A DNA stretch of 42,520 nt from Lysobacterales bacterium (lineage in GTDB: Bacteria; Pseudomonadota; Gammaproteobacteria; Xanthomonadales; SZUA-36): assembly GCA_014238945.1 (NCBI GenBank), contig JABAAB010000057.1, positions 1 to 42,520 of the forward strand, in the 5' to 3' direction. The notes beneath the pieces were generated by a model that ran no database searches, was not told the DNA's origin, and saw nothing but the letters and a program-made list of their open reading frames with translations. Of this stretch, positions 15,876 to 24,139 are shown in pieces (the first letter of the stretch is position 1; every line of letters begins with the position of its first letter). The position numbers and the translations under genes are program-made.

Positions 15876-17609
15876 TCATGGAACAATTCCGCTTTCAAAC
15901 ACGACCTTGCCTTCAAACACTGTAAGCAACACCCTGATTTCGCTCACCTCAGTAATGGGTATTGCAAATATATTCCGGTCCAGAACAACAAAATCAGCAT
16001 ATTTACCCGCTTCAATTGACCCGGAAACATTTTCCTTCTTCATCGCTACGGCCCCGTTGCGGGTATATATCTGAATTGCCTGTGCAAGCTCAATTGCCTG
16101 TTCAGCCCAAATCTGCTCTCCCGCATTTGTGTAAGGGTTTCGCCGTGTGACCATGGCTTCGATTCCGGGCCAGGGATTTGGATCAGGGGAAACGGAGGGC
16201 CAGTCGGATCCGAAGATTACCAATGCGCCTGCCTGCAGCAGGGATTTTATCGGGAAGATTCGCTTGCCCCTCATCTCGCCCACTGCCTTGCCCGCGGCAA
16301 TGCTAAGCGGGGATGGATACCAGATAACCGGAGACATCTCGGCGGCAACATTCAATTGTCTGAACCTTGGAATATCATCCGGGTGAATAAATTCCGCATG
16401 GGCTACTTCGTGGATTAAATCGCTATTGTTATTTGACTCACGTGCTGCCTCGATTGCATCCAGTGACACCTGTACGGATCGGTCACCCGTCGAATGAATC
16501 TTGACTGATAAACCCTGGGCATCAAGCTGGCTAACATCCAGTTTGAGTTGCTCCGGCGAATGAAGCAATATCCCGCTAAAGTTCTCACCATGGCTCTCGT
16601 CGGGTACATAAGGTTCGAGCATGGCCGCTGTCCGGGTCGGTGGAATACCGTCGAGGACGATCTTGGCAAAGTTGGGGTCATGTCTGTCCCCCTGATAGAT
16701 GGCCCGCTGCGCTATGTTGTCCTTCTCTTTTTCCGATGCTTCTGCCCACTCATTTTCAGTCGCTGCAGCCCAGGAATATTTCCAGGCCAAACTAGATGCG
16801 ACCCGCATCGTCAATTGCCCGGATTTATCCAGCGCACTGTATGCCCTCAGTGCATAATCATGGACGAGCGCATCCTTGGCTGAAGTCACACCCACTTTGT
16901 TCATCTCCGATATGGACCAGCGTAATGCCTCTATATTCTGGCTGTCGCTGTAAGCTGGGATAAGCTTCAACGCATCATAGGCTGCATTATTTTGTAACTC
17001 CCCCGTTGGTTCACCATGGGCATCTTTTTCAATTTCACTACTTCCCGGCGCCGAGCTATTTTTGGTAATTCCCAGGAATTCCAGGCCTTTGGAATTAAAC
17101 AAGGCGCCGTGCGATGTTAGAACGTACACGGGGTGATCGCGAGTGGCCTGGTCAAGCAGCGATTTATGCGGCACGATATTGGATTGCAAAAATTCAACCG
17201 GCCACCGTCCACCGCGTATCCATTGTCCTCTGGGAGTATTTTTGGCGCAGTTCTTAAGTGTATTAACGATTTCGTCGATGGTATGGGTAATCGGAAACCC
17301 GCATTGCAGGAGTTCCTTCTGGCCCGCATCCATGGGATGTGCATGTAAATCATTGATACCGGGCGTTACCATACGACCTTCGAGGTCAATGATCTCCGTG
17401 GCCGGTGTGATGAAGGCCTGTATTTCCTCCATGGACCCAACATGAACGAATTTACCATTACTTATTGCGACAGCCTGTGCCCAGTCATGGGAGTCGTTTA
17501 CGGTATATATCTTTCCATTTTTGTACACCACATCTGCTGATTGCGCATAAACGGAAGAACCCAACAGGAAAGTGCATAAAATGCTCGCGATCGTTAAAAC
17601 GTGATTCAT
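15876..17609 (-). CDS. Exported YtcJ-like amidohydrolase
   Basis: A 577-residue metal-dependent hydrolase of the amidohydrolase 3 group. A signal peptide (hydrophobic TIASILCTFLLGSSVYAQ) places it in the periplasm. Metal-site landmarks are DLHAHP with His89 and His91, KIVLDGIPPTRTAAM, the HSTGDRSV histidine, and GSDWPSV. Relatives hydrolyse exocyclic amide or cyclic C-N bonds, but substrates are poorly known. ATG 17609 is chosen because CAGGAG lies 11 bases upstream and the signal peptide begins there; TTG 17636 is the alternative. It is transcribed from shared box site 5, divergent from the LuxR-type regulator. Confidence 0.88.
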   Translation of the reverse strand: MNHVLTIASILCTFLLGSSVYAQSADVVYKNGKIYTVNDSHDWAQAVAISNGKFVHVGSMEEIQAFITPATEIIDLEGRMVTPGINDLHAHPMDAGQKELLQCGFPITHTIDEIVNTLKNCAKNTPRGQWIRGGRWPVEFLQSNIVPHKSLLDQATRDHPVYVLTSHGALFNSKGLEFLGITKNSSAPGSSEIEKDAHGEPTGELQNNAAYDALKLIPAYSDSQNIEALRWSISEMNKVGVTSAKDALVHDYALRAYSALDKSGQLTMRVASSLAWKYSWAAATENEWAEASEKEKDNIAQRAIYQGDRHDPNFAKIVLDGIPPTRTAAMLEPYVPDESHGENFSGILLHSPEQLKLDVSQLDAQGLSVKIHSTGDRSVQVSLDAIEAARESNNNSDLIHEVAHAEFIHPDDIPRFRQLNVAAEMSPVIWYPSPLSIAAGKAVGEMRGKRIFPIKSLLQAGALVIFGSDWPSVSPDPNPWPGIEAMVTRRNPYTNAGEQIWAEQAIELAQAIQIYTRNGAVAMKKENVSGSIEAGKYADFVVLDRNIFAIPITEVSEIRVLLTVFEGKVVFESGIVP

Positions 17610-17712
17610 ACGCGCAATTGCTCCTGAATTGGTCAATGTGATTTAGCCACGGGCAGCCCATGCCACAATCAATATAAACCTTCCACAAATTCCGTTCGAT
17701 GGTTAATGGAAA

Positions 17713-17758
17713 AGTTTAGAAAACTTTAATAACCGAAACAATCAACCAAAAGTTAAAT
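17713..17758 (-). promoter_or_regulatory. Shared box plus promoter, site 5 (amidohydrolase / luxR intergenic)
   Basis: On the minus strand the box is ATTTAACTTTTGG-TT-GATTGT (17738-17758), then 19 bases and TAAACT (17713-17718). TTGTTT gives a -35 with a 17-base spacer. It lies in the divergent region between the amidohydrolase and the LuxR-type gene, 57 bases before the regulator's start, so it could also control the regulator itself. Confidence 0.77.
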
Positions 17759-17814
17759 AACAGGACCCAGGAATCTTAACAAGAGTAATTTCCGGGCCAT
17801 ATCGGGAGGAAATG

Positions 17815-18663
17815 ATGTCCGCATTGCTTCTGGCTGAAAGTGCCATTAATTACGATGCAGTACACTATTATGTTAACCTTCAATGGCGATTAGAAAACTC
17901 ACCTGAGCAGATAAAATTAGAAGTTAACGCTGGATCTTATAGACCGATGATCAATTATCTACAACTAACTTCTCATGGTCGCCGACATAAAATAAAAACA
18001 ATCAAATTTGTTGAGAAAAGTATTGAAATGCTGTTCTCAGTTTCGCAGGCGAAATCAGCTGCTTTTTATCATATTGATGAGAACTATCAAACCAATGAGT
18101 TCACGCTGTACAATATTTCATCCACTATCCATGATGAGTATATAAATCGGTTTGCCGAACTGGATCCACTCAACCCCAAACTCCATGCAACAAATTCCAA
18201 CCGTGTTTTAAGCTATCGCAAGGTTGTGGAAAATAATTCTGACGGTTCAACATTTATTGAAGAGTTTCTGGAACACCACGGATTAGGTGATGCTGTGGAG
18301 ATGTTTTTTCGAAAAGGGGGTGCAATTTTTGCCGGTTTTTCACTTTTTCGGGGGGGCCAACCAAAGTTCAGTGCAGAAGATCTTGATCTGTTACGGCGCA
18401 TTCATCCTTTTTATGAATACACACTACAAAATATTTTTCTCCCTTACCGGGAATTGGAAAGAACCAGGCTTGCGGAAGATTATTCCCTGACACCAAGGGA
18501 AATCGACATTGTTGACTTGATACGATCGGGTGCTTCAAATAAACATATCGTCAGGTTTCTCGACATCAGCCTGGGTACAGTCAAGGCCCATTTGGTGCAT
18601 ATTTTTGAAAAGGTTAAAGTGAAAAACAGGACTGAATTGGTCTCAGTATTATTCCTTGATTGA
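17815..18663 (+). CDS. LuxR-family transcriptional regulator
   Basis: A 282-residue DNA-binding regulator. The C-terminal LuxR/NarL helix-turn-helix begins at about residue 225 (LTPREIDIVDLI) and runs through the recognition segment SNKHIVRFLDISLGTVKAHL. The N-terminal 200 residues have no receiver domain or ATPase motif; the FSVSQAKSAAFYHIDENYQ and AGFSLFRGG segments suggest a GAF-like or other ligand-sensing fold. ATG 17815 is favoured over 17812 because GGAGGA ends four bases before it. It lies between box sites 5 and 6 and is the only regulator gene in this half of the window, so it is the leading candidate to bind the shared box. Its sequence is visibly more AT-rich than the operons around it. 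Confidence 0.9.
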   Translation: MSALLLAESAINYDAVHYYVNLQWRLENSPEQIKLEVNAGSYRPMINYLQLTSHGRRHKIKTIKFVEKSIEMLFSVSQAKSAAFYHIDENYQTNEFTLYNISSTIHDEYINRFAELDPLNPKLHATNSNRVLSYRKVVENNSDGSTFIEEFLEHHGLGDAVEMFFRKGGAIFAGFSLFRGGQPKFSAEDLDLLRRIHPFYEYTLQNIFLPYRELERTRLAEDYSLTPREIDIVDLIRSGASNKHIVRFLDISLGTVKAHLVHIFEKVKVKNRTELVSVLFLD

Positions 18664-18670
18664 TTTTCCT

Positions 18671-18717
18671 CTCAACCTTTTGGCCGATATCTACCTTCCG
18701 TAAAGTAAATTTATACT
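18671..18717 (+). promoter_or_regulatory. Degenerate shared box, site 6 (MoaF-SDR unit)
   Basis: On the plus strand CTCAACCTTTTGGCC-GATATC (18671-18691) matches the box consensus at about two thirds of positions, including the CTTTTGGCC core, and has the same orientation relative to its gene. TATACT (18712-18717) follows one or two bases further away than the -10 elements of the other sites. The -35 is weak. Confidence 0.5.
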
Positions 18718-18773
18718 GTCTCTTCCTAACCATTGGGTCGTTTGATTGCAGAATTTGGAAGATTGCGCTGGTC

Positions 18774-19595
18774 ATGAAAAATAATGAAATAAAATGGGAA
18801 GAGGTTGAAAAAATTAAAGATAGTCTCGGTGAAAATAAGCTCCCAGCGACGGATCAACTGGCCGGACAGGGTTTTACATTTTATTTTTTAAACGATGGGT
18901 TGGTGATGCATTATGAAATCTCCGGTAAACATACACTGACCTGGAATACCCTGCATGGATTGAATGCAGGAGAATCGGGTGAGGAACACTACGAAGCAGT
19001 CTGTGTCGCCCCCGGCATTTTTCTAATCACCTATTCAAAAAGAGAAGACCCACTGGTCTCAGTATCCATTGCCATGGATCTTGAAAGCGGAAGGGCAACA
19101 TTCCTGATTGGCAGCATGCCAAAACTTGAAGACACCTATACGGATCTGATCGCCAGAATGAAACAAGATCTGGATTTAAGCCCTGTTAAAGTCAAATTTC
19201 TACATGCAAATGTAAATCCGGACTCCACTGACAAACCGGTCATTCCCCATGAGAGAACAAGTGACCTGGTCGGTAAGCGTATTAAGTATACCTACGGTGA
19301 TGAAGGTGTTTACGAGCATATTTATTTGAGCGAATTGTTTTTTACATGGCATTGTCTTTCCGGACCGGAAAAGGGATTGGCCGATACCGAACGATGTGAC
19401 TACATTAGTATCAGTCCAGAGGTTTATCTGTTTTCGTGGCGTGAGAAGACTGTGCCAACCTTGGGAGTTGTACTTGTCAATGTCAACGAAATGCATAGTA
19501 ACGGAATGCTCTTTGGTATAGACACCGATACTGGAGAACCGATCCATTTCAATGTTGGCGCAAAGTGTCAATTATTAAATATCACAAGCTATTAA
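18774..19595 (+). CDS. MoaF-like protein
   Basis: A 273-residue soluble protein with two similar halves. Each has a calycin-type small barrel pattern: GQGFTFYFLNDGLVMHYEIS with HTLTW and EHYEAVCVAPGIFLITYSK in the first, and VGKRIKYTYGDEGVYEHIYL with FTWHCLSGPEKG and YISISPEVYLFSWRE in the second. This matches the N- and C-terminal domains of MoaF, named from the monoamine regulon of Klebsiella, whose biochemical role is unsettled. ATG 18774 is used; the frame is open back to the LuxR stop, but those residues overlap the predicted promoter. It is followed by the SDR gene after 21 bases. Confidence 0.8.
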   Translation: MKNNEIKWEEVEKIKDSLGENKLPATDQLAGQGFTFYFLNDGLVMHYEISGKHTLTWNTLHGLNAGESGEEHYEAVCVAPGIFLITYSKREDPLVSVSIAMDLESGRATFLIGSMPKLEDTYTDLIARMKQDLDLSPVKVKFLHANVNPDSTDKPVIPHERTSDLVGKRIKYTYGDEGVYEHIYLSELFFTWHCLSGPEKGLADTERCDYISISPEVYLFSWREKTVPTLGVVLVNVNEMHSNGMLFGIDTDTGEPIHFNVGAKCQLLNITSY

Positions 19596-19616
19596 TATCA
19601 AATTAAAAAAATAGTA

Positions 19617-20411
19617 ATGTATAAACATCTCGACAAAAAAGTAGTGCTAATAACTGGCGGAGGTACTGGTATTGGTGCAGCTATCGCAAAAAGGTTTGCT
19701 GAAAGCGGGGCGTCGGTGGCCGTTACTGGACGGCGATCAGGGCCCATTGAGAAAATTGCTAAGGAACTTGATGGTCTTGCGATTACTGGAGATACGACCA
19801 AACAAGCTGATTGTGACTCTGCTGTTCAACAAACAATCGATCGTTTTGGTGGGCTCGATGTCGTGATCGCTAATGCAGGCATAATGGCTGTAGGCGATGT
19901 GGTATCGCAGAATCTGCATGAATGGGATGAAATCATTGATATCAATGTATCCGGCGTGATGCAAATTGCCCGATCTGCCATGCACGCCATGATTGACCGG
20001 GGAAAAGGTTCAATCGTTAACATTTCTTCGGTCGCAGGCTTATCAGCAGCTGCGGAATTGGCGGGTTATGTAACCAGTAAACATGCTGTCATAGGGCTAA
20101 CAAAATCCATCGCCATAGATTATGGAAAATACAACATCAGAGTCAATACACTTTGTCCGGGTTGGGTCAGAACACCCATGTCCGAAGAAGAAATGGCCAC
20201 ACTTGCAAAAAATAAAAACATTAGTAAACAGGCGGCGTATGATTTAACGGTCAAATACTTGCCGCTGCAACGCATGGCGGAACCAAATGAAATTGCGGCT
20301 TGTGCAGAATTCCTTGCTTCGGACGATGCCTCTTTTGTTACTGGAGCAACCTTGGTTGTGGACGGTGGAGGAGAAATAGTGGACGTAGGTACACTGTCTT
20401 TTTCACCTTAG
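19617..20411 (+). CDS. Short-chain dehydrogenase/reductase (SDR)
   Basis: A 264-residue classical SDR. The cofactor motif TGGGTGIG is at 13-20, NAG at 86-88, and the catalytic Ser138, Tyr151 and Lys155 are in place (NISSVAG and YVTSK). The C-terminal DDASFVTGATLVVDGG is standard. It should interconvert an alcohol and a ketone or aldehyde with NAD(P)H in the cytoplasm. RR at 39-40 after the second strand hints at NADP preference, which is inference. It is cotranscribed with the MoaF-like gene; SDR and MoaF-like genes often travel together in catabolic clusters. Confidence 0.92.
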   Translation: MYKHLDKKVVLITGGGTGIGAAIAKRFAESGASVAVTGRRSGPIEKIAKELDGLAITGDTTKQADCDSAVQQTIDRFGGLDVVIANAGIMAVGDVVSQNLHEWDEIIDINVSGVMQIARSAMHAMIDRGKGSIVNISSVAGLSAAAELAGYVTSKHAVIGLTKSIAIDYGKYNIRVNTLCPGWVRTPMSEEEMATLAKNKNISKQAAYDLTVKYLPLQRMAEPNEIAACAEFLASDDASFVTGATLVVDGGGEIVDVGTLSFSP

Positions 20412-20487
20412 AAAGCCCCATACCGCAGCTATGATTTTTACTCAATGCCAGAGTGCGTATTAAGGAAAACATAACAGGAGTTAATTC

Positions 20488-20895
20488 ATGGCAGACAATA
20501 TGGTACCAGCGGAAGCAGTCCTGAAACACCAGGACTCCCTGATGACGTCCGTCATCAATTCCATTCCCGACTTGATCTTCTACAAAGACCTTGAAGGGGT
20601 ATACCTGGGTTGTAACAAAGCCTTTTCAGAACTCATAGGGCGGCCCATTGATGAAATCGTAGGGAAGCTGGACGCCGATCTCTTCCCAGCGGATGTCGCC
20701 AGGTTTTTCCGTGAGAAGGACCAGGAGATGCTCGCCAGTCGCCATACCAAGCGTAATGATGAATGGGTGGACTACCCAGATGGGCGTCATGTCTTGTTGG
20801 ATACTCTGAAGACACCCTTGATCGATGAGGATGGAAAGCTTTGCGGTGTACTGGGTATCAGTCGGGATATCACCGGCCGCAAGGGCGCGGGTTAG
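20488..20895 (+). CDS. Stand-alone PAS-domain protein
   Basis: A 135-residue protein consisting of one PAS/PAC domain (about 12-130): VINSIPDLIFYKDLEGVYLGCN, then FSELIGRPIDEIVGK, and the PAC end GVLGISRDITGRK. The frame stops three residues after the position where a histidine kinase, GGDEF or chemotaxis output domain would begin in larger proteins. AGGAG precedes ATG 20488 by eight bases, and an intrinsic terminator follows within five bases of the stop, so it is expressed as a single-domain product or is a precisely truncated sensor. No transmembrane helix is present. Confidence 0.85.
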   Translation: MADNMVPAEAVLKHQDSLMTSVINSIPDLIFYKDLEGVYLGCNKAFSELIGRPIDEIVGKLDADLFPADVARFFREKDQEMLASRHTKRNDEWVDYPDGRHVLLDTLKTPLIDEDGKLCGVLGISRDITGRKGAG

Positions 20896-20899
20896 ATCA

Positions 20900-20934
20900 A
20901 GCAGTTAGTGCCACAGCTGCTAGCTGCTTTTTTC
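20900..20934 (+). terminator. Intrinsic terminator after the PAS gene
   Basis: AGCAGTTAG (20900-20908) pairs with CTAGCTGCT (20920-20928) over nine bases with one G-U, an 11-base loop, and a run of six T directly after. Confidence 0.8.
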
Positions 20935-21229
20935 TTTAAAACTACCGATGCGGGACTTTTGCGGGCACCCCATCCTCCGAGTAGTCCATCGGTTGTCTGT
21001 CGACCCGCAATGGTCACGCATCACTTATCCAGGGCCCCGGGCTTCCTTGTCAAACCACATGGTGACGAGCCAAGTCTTTTAGGTCACGCAGAAATCCCGC
21101 AGGAGCTTGTAAGCGATGCCGCAGTGCTATAGATGAGTACCTGGTTAGTAACTAAGTGGTCGAGAACGCCGCTACTTCTGTAACGGGAATGTACCCTTTG
21201 GTTATCAGCCACCCGTCAATTTCATTTGC
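20935..21229. other. Gene-free spacer
   Basis: About 295 bases between the PAS terminator and the flavoprotein stop. A short plus-strand frame (20908-21132) has no family features. Nothing else is seen. Confidence 0.5.
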
Positions 21230-23152
21230 CTACAGCAGGCCGGCAACTTGCTGAAATGCGCGACGCCCTTCATCCGCCGCCGGACCGTAGTGTTGGAGCC
21301 CGGCCAATTCAGAATGTGCAAATGAAATACGGCCGACATTTCTTCTCAGTACATCGCCTGGCCCTTGTCCGCTTGCACCCCCATAGAATCCGGGATACGG
21401 CACAGAGTAGGCGTGGCCCCAGCGGTTCAGTACCAGACCGGCGACATCCCTCTCCGGATCAAAGCCGGCGGATCCGAAAAGTCGAAGCATCTGCTTGAGT
21501 ATCTTCGATTCATATTGCTTGTAAGACGTGGACAACAGTTCTGCACGTCCCATCGCAACTTGAGCTTTCGGGTCAAGTCCGGGCCGGTGAAATGGTGTGT
21601 AAAACGACAACACGGCCGGCTGGTCAGGGTTAAGAGGGGGGTTGTATTGGCCAATCTGCATCGGGTTTCTAATGTTGCAAGTAAATCCGAATCCATCGTC
21701 GTCTCGGTCCCAGATCGCGGCTGTGCATCCCAGCTTATGCAGAAAGCGCCAATTCGTAAGTGCTACGTTTGCGACTAAAAATGGAGCGTGCAGAAAGTCG
21801 GAACATGCAGCCAGATGGGTTTCCGGAAGATCGCGGACAACATGCTTCGTTATCCAACTCCCCGTTGCCATAACGACTGCTTTGGCCCGAAGTCCGTAGT
21901 ACTTGCCGTCGCGCATGTAGATCAGTTTCACGGTTTCTGAATCACCAGGCTGACCATCGTGTGCTACAGACAACACAGTCGAACTTGTGCGCATTCGAAT
22001 CGGCTGATCCGGTCGGTCAAGTGCAGTTGGGTTGATCGGATTTGTAACGATTTCCTCGAATGAATTATCACCAACAATCGCGTCCGGGATGAGGTGTTTC
22101 AGAAAATGTCGGACAAATCCGGAGTTTCCGCCAGGAAACGAAACGCGCCGCGAATCTAATAGCGAAGAATCGAAGAGCCCAGGCATGGGAAGCTGGTAGG
22201 CGGCGTAGGCAGAAATCGCGTCGCTACCCAGCCCACAGGCTGATGCCAGGAAAAGATCGGCTTGTCGCGCGCCTTCGTCTCCAGCGCCTAACGCGCTCTT
22301 CAGGAATTCTTCATAGGACATAGTGTCCAGCTCACGCCGGGCGTCCTCGGCTGTCTCAAATTCTTTGAGATTGTCCGCGGCGAACCAGCGACCAAGGTTT
22401 TCCTTGGCTGTCGAACTTAGTGGCGTATCGGCAAGTTGATTGCTAAAGGGGTCAACGGCCCAGGTATCTTTGCGGCGGTTATTACCAGCGAAGAAATGTC
22501 CGGTGCTTGTCTTGCCTTGTAATCCTGCGACCAGGTATCCGTAGTTGTCTTTGCAAAAGTGCAATGGTTTCTGGTCAGCCGGCCAATCGCGAAAAGCAAA
22601 TTCTCGGGGTATTCCCAGTTTTGCGTAGTAGTACGGATCGCCGTAATCACCGGACGGCGGTGGCACGAAAAATCCGTTCGCCCCTTGCGGCGCAATTAGC
22701 CGTTCGCCATTGACGTTGAATTCGTTTTCTTTTGCTTCCCCACCAATCATTGGGTGGTTGTCCAGCAGGACGCAGGTTTGATCAGTCCCGCGTTTATCGG
22801 AGAACTCGAGCGCTGCGCCCAATCCAGCCATACCACCGCCGACAATCGCTAAGTCGCACTCTTCGGTATGCTCAACGTCAAACTCGTTCGGTAAACGCCT
22901 ATCGCGCAACAGGTGCGCGGTGTTCACTACCTCTGGTGTATTGCCATGGCTGCTACGGTACGTTCCGACGCCGCCATAGCCATACCAATCGTTACCGATG
23001 AGTTGTTGTTCGAACGATCCTGCGGTTTGCGCAAAAGCATGGCGCGTCTGTGGCATCACCACGCAACCGACGCCAACCGCAACGCCGTTCACGAAGTCTC
23101 GCCGAGTGATTTTTTCGCTAAATCCGGCTCGCAGCTTCTTGGTCTTCTTCAT
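21230..23152 (-). CDS. Tat-exported FAD oxidoreductase, spermidine dehydrogenase-like
   Basis: A 640-residue flavoprotein. A Tat signal (TRRDF at 16-20, then a mildly hydrophobic stretch to about 42) sends it folded to the periplasm. The dinucleotide motif GGGMAGLG begins at 105. The segments YRSSHGNTPEVVNTAHLLRD and LLDNHPMIGGEAKENEF are characteristic of the family containing Pseudomonas spermidine dehydrogenase SpdH. Members oxidise amines or related substrates; the actual substrate here is not known. It is the last gene of the six-gene minus-strand unit and starts 26 bases after the alpha/beta hydrolase. A PuuR-like regulator upstream makes an amine substrate attractive, but only by context. 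Confidence 0.82.
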   Translation of the reverse strand: MKKTKKLRAGFSEKITRRDFVNGVAVGVGCVVMPQTRHAFAQTAGSFEQQLIGNDWYGYGGVGTYRSSHGNTPEVVNTAHLLRDRRLPNEFDVEHTEECDLAIVGGGMAGLGAALEFSDKRGTDQTCVLLDNHPMIGGEAKENEFNVNGERLIAPQGANGFFVPPPSGDYGDPYYYAKLGIPREFAFRDWPADQKPLHFCKDNYGYLVAGLQGKTSTGHFFAGNNRRKDTWAVDPFSNQLADTPLSSTAKENLGRWFAADNLKEFETAEDARRELDTMSYEEFLKSALGAGDEGARQADLFLASACGLGSDAISAYAAYQLPMPGLFDSSLLDSRRVSFPGGNSGFVRHFLKHLIPDAIVGDNSFEEIVTNPINPTALDRPDQPIRMRTSSTVLSVAHDGQPGDSETVKLIYMRDGKYYGLRAKAVVMATGSWITKHVVRDLPETHLAACSDFLHAPFLVANVALTNWRFLHKLGCTAAIWDRDDDGFGFTCNIRNPMQIGQYNPPLNPDQPAVLSFYTPFHRPGLDPKAQVAMGRAELLSTSYKQYESKILKQMLRLFGSAGFDPERDVAGLVLNRWGHAYSVPYPGFYGGASGQGPGDVLRRNVGRISFAHSELAGLQHYGPAADEGRRAFQQVAGLL

Positions 23153-23178
23153 CGCAGGGCGGTCAATGGTCCGAACCT

Positions 23179-24123
23179 CTATTCAGTAATCACGTCAGAG
23201 AGAAACCCGTCTATGACAGCCTTTATCTCAGCGCTGTGGGTCTCGGGCATCGCGTGGCCCGCGCCTTCAATCGAGTGCAGGATGGCGCCTGGAATTTGTG
23301 TCGCAAGCGTTACGCTCTGCGCGTACTCAACGTTAACGTCTGCGGTGCCGTGGATGATAAGTGTTGGCACAGTAATCGAATTGGCGCCCAGGTTCAGGTC
23401 AGCATATTGTGCAACATCATTATCCAGTCCTGCCTGCCGTAGCGAAGTGGGCCAGTTGGCCCACATCATTGACGCCATCTTGGACTTCACCTCGGCGAGC
23501 TTGACCGGGTCGTTTAACAACTCCTGCTGAGTTTTGGGGTCGGGTACCATGGCCTTCACCATATCCGCCGGATCCATACCCTTGATCATCACGGAGAGGA
23601 CGGCCCACGAAAGAAAGTCTGAACGCATGAAGAAAGGAAGCTCAAACTCGAGAGCTTTGGACTGCGAGATGGGTTCCAGGACGATAAGCGCCGCGGTGCG
23701 GTCCGGGTGGCGCACGGCAAAGGCAATGGTAGAGGGGCCACCGCCGGATGAGCCCATGACAATAGCCCGCTTGATATCAAGGGAATCCATGAGGGCGGCA
23801 TAGGCGTCGGCTTGCTCCTCGGGTGTGCGCCCCGTTTCAATAGGGGTGCGCAGGTAGCCCGGCCGGGATGGTGCCAGCAGCCGGCGGCCTTCAATCGCCT
23901 TAGCTTTTTGGTAACCACCGGGGGTGCCGTGCAGTCTCAATACCACCGGGCCGCTGTCTCCGACTATTTGATATTCCACGGGTCCGGCAGCGGTATCGGC
24001 GATCTGGCTCCCGGATTCAAGGGCGCTTAAATGCGGCCCACTAAAGCTGAAGTAGGCAATGGCTATTGCGCCCGAGCCCAGTATGAGTAGTGCCAACAGG
24101 CCGTAGCCTATTTTTCGTTTCAT
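23179..24123 (-). CDS. Membrane-anchored alpha/beta hydrolase
   Basis: A 314-residue serine hydrolase with an N-terminal anchor or signal (IGYGLLALLILGSGAIAIAYF). HGTPGG forms the oxyanion loop, Ser126 in GSSGG is the nucleophile elbow, and Asp in HGTADVNV and His in GAGHAMPE complete the triad. ATG 24123 is chosen for the adjacent GAGGAAACACC leader and the clean signal; the frame extends to 24171 inside the neighbouring gene. It lies 16 bases after the amidohydrolase stop. It probably hydrolyses an ester, amide or peptide in the periplasm. Confidence 0.88.
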   Translation of the reverse strand: MKRKIGYGLLALLILGSGAIAIAYFSFSGPHLSALESGSQIADTAAGPVEYQIVGDSGPVVLRLHGTPGGYQKAKAIEGRRLLAPSRPGYLRTPIETGRTPEEQADAYAALMDSLDIKRAIVMGSSGGGPSTIAFAVRHPDRTAALIVLEPISQSKALEFELPFFMRSDFLSWAVLSVMIKGMDPADMVKAMVPDPKTQQELLNDPVKLAEVKSKMASMMWANWPTSLRQAGLDNDVAQYADLNLGANSITVPTLIIHGTADVNVEYAQSVTLATQIPGAILHSIEGAGHAMPETHSAEIKAVIDGFLSDVITE

Positions 24124-24139
24124 GGTGTTTCCTCTACGC

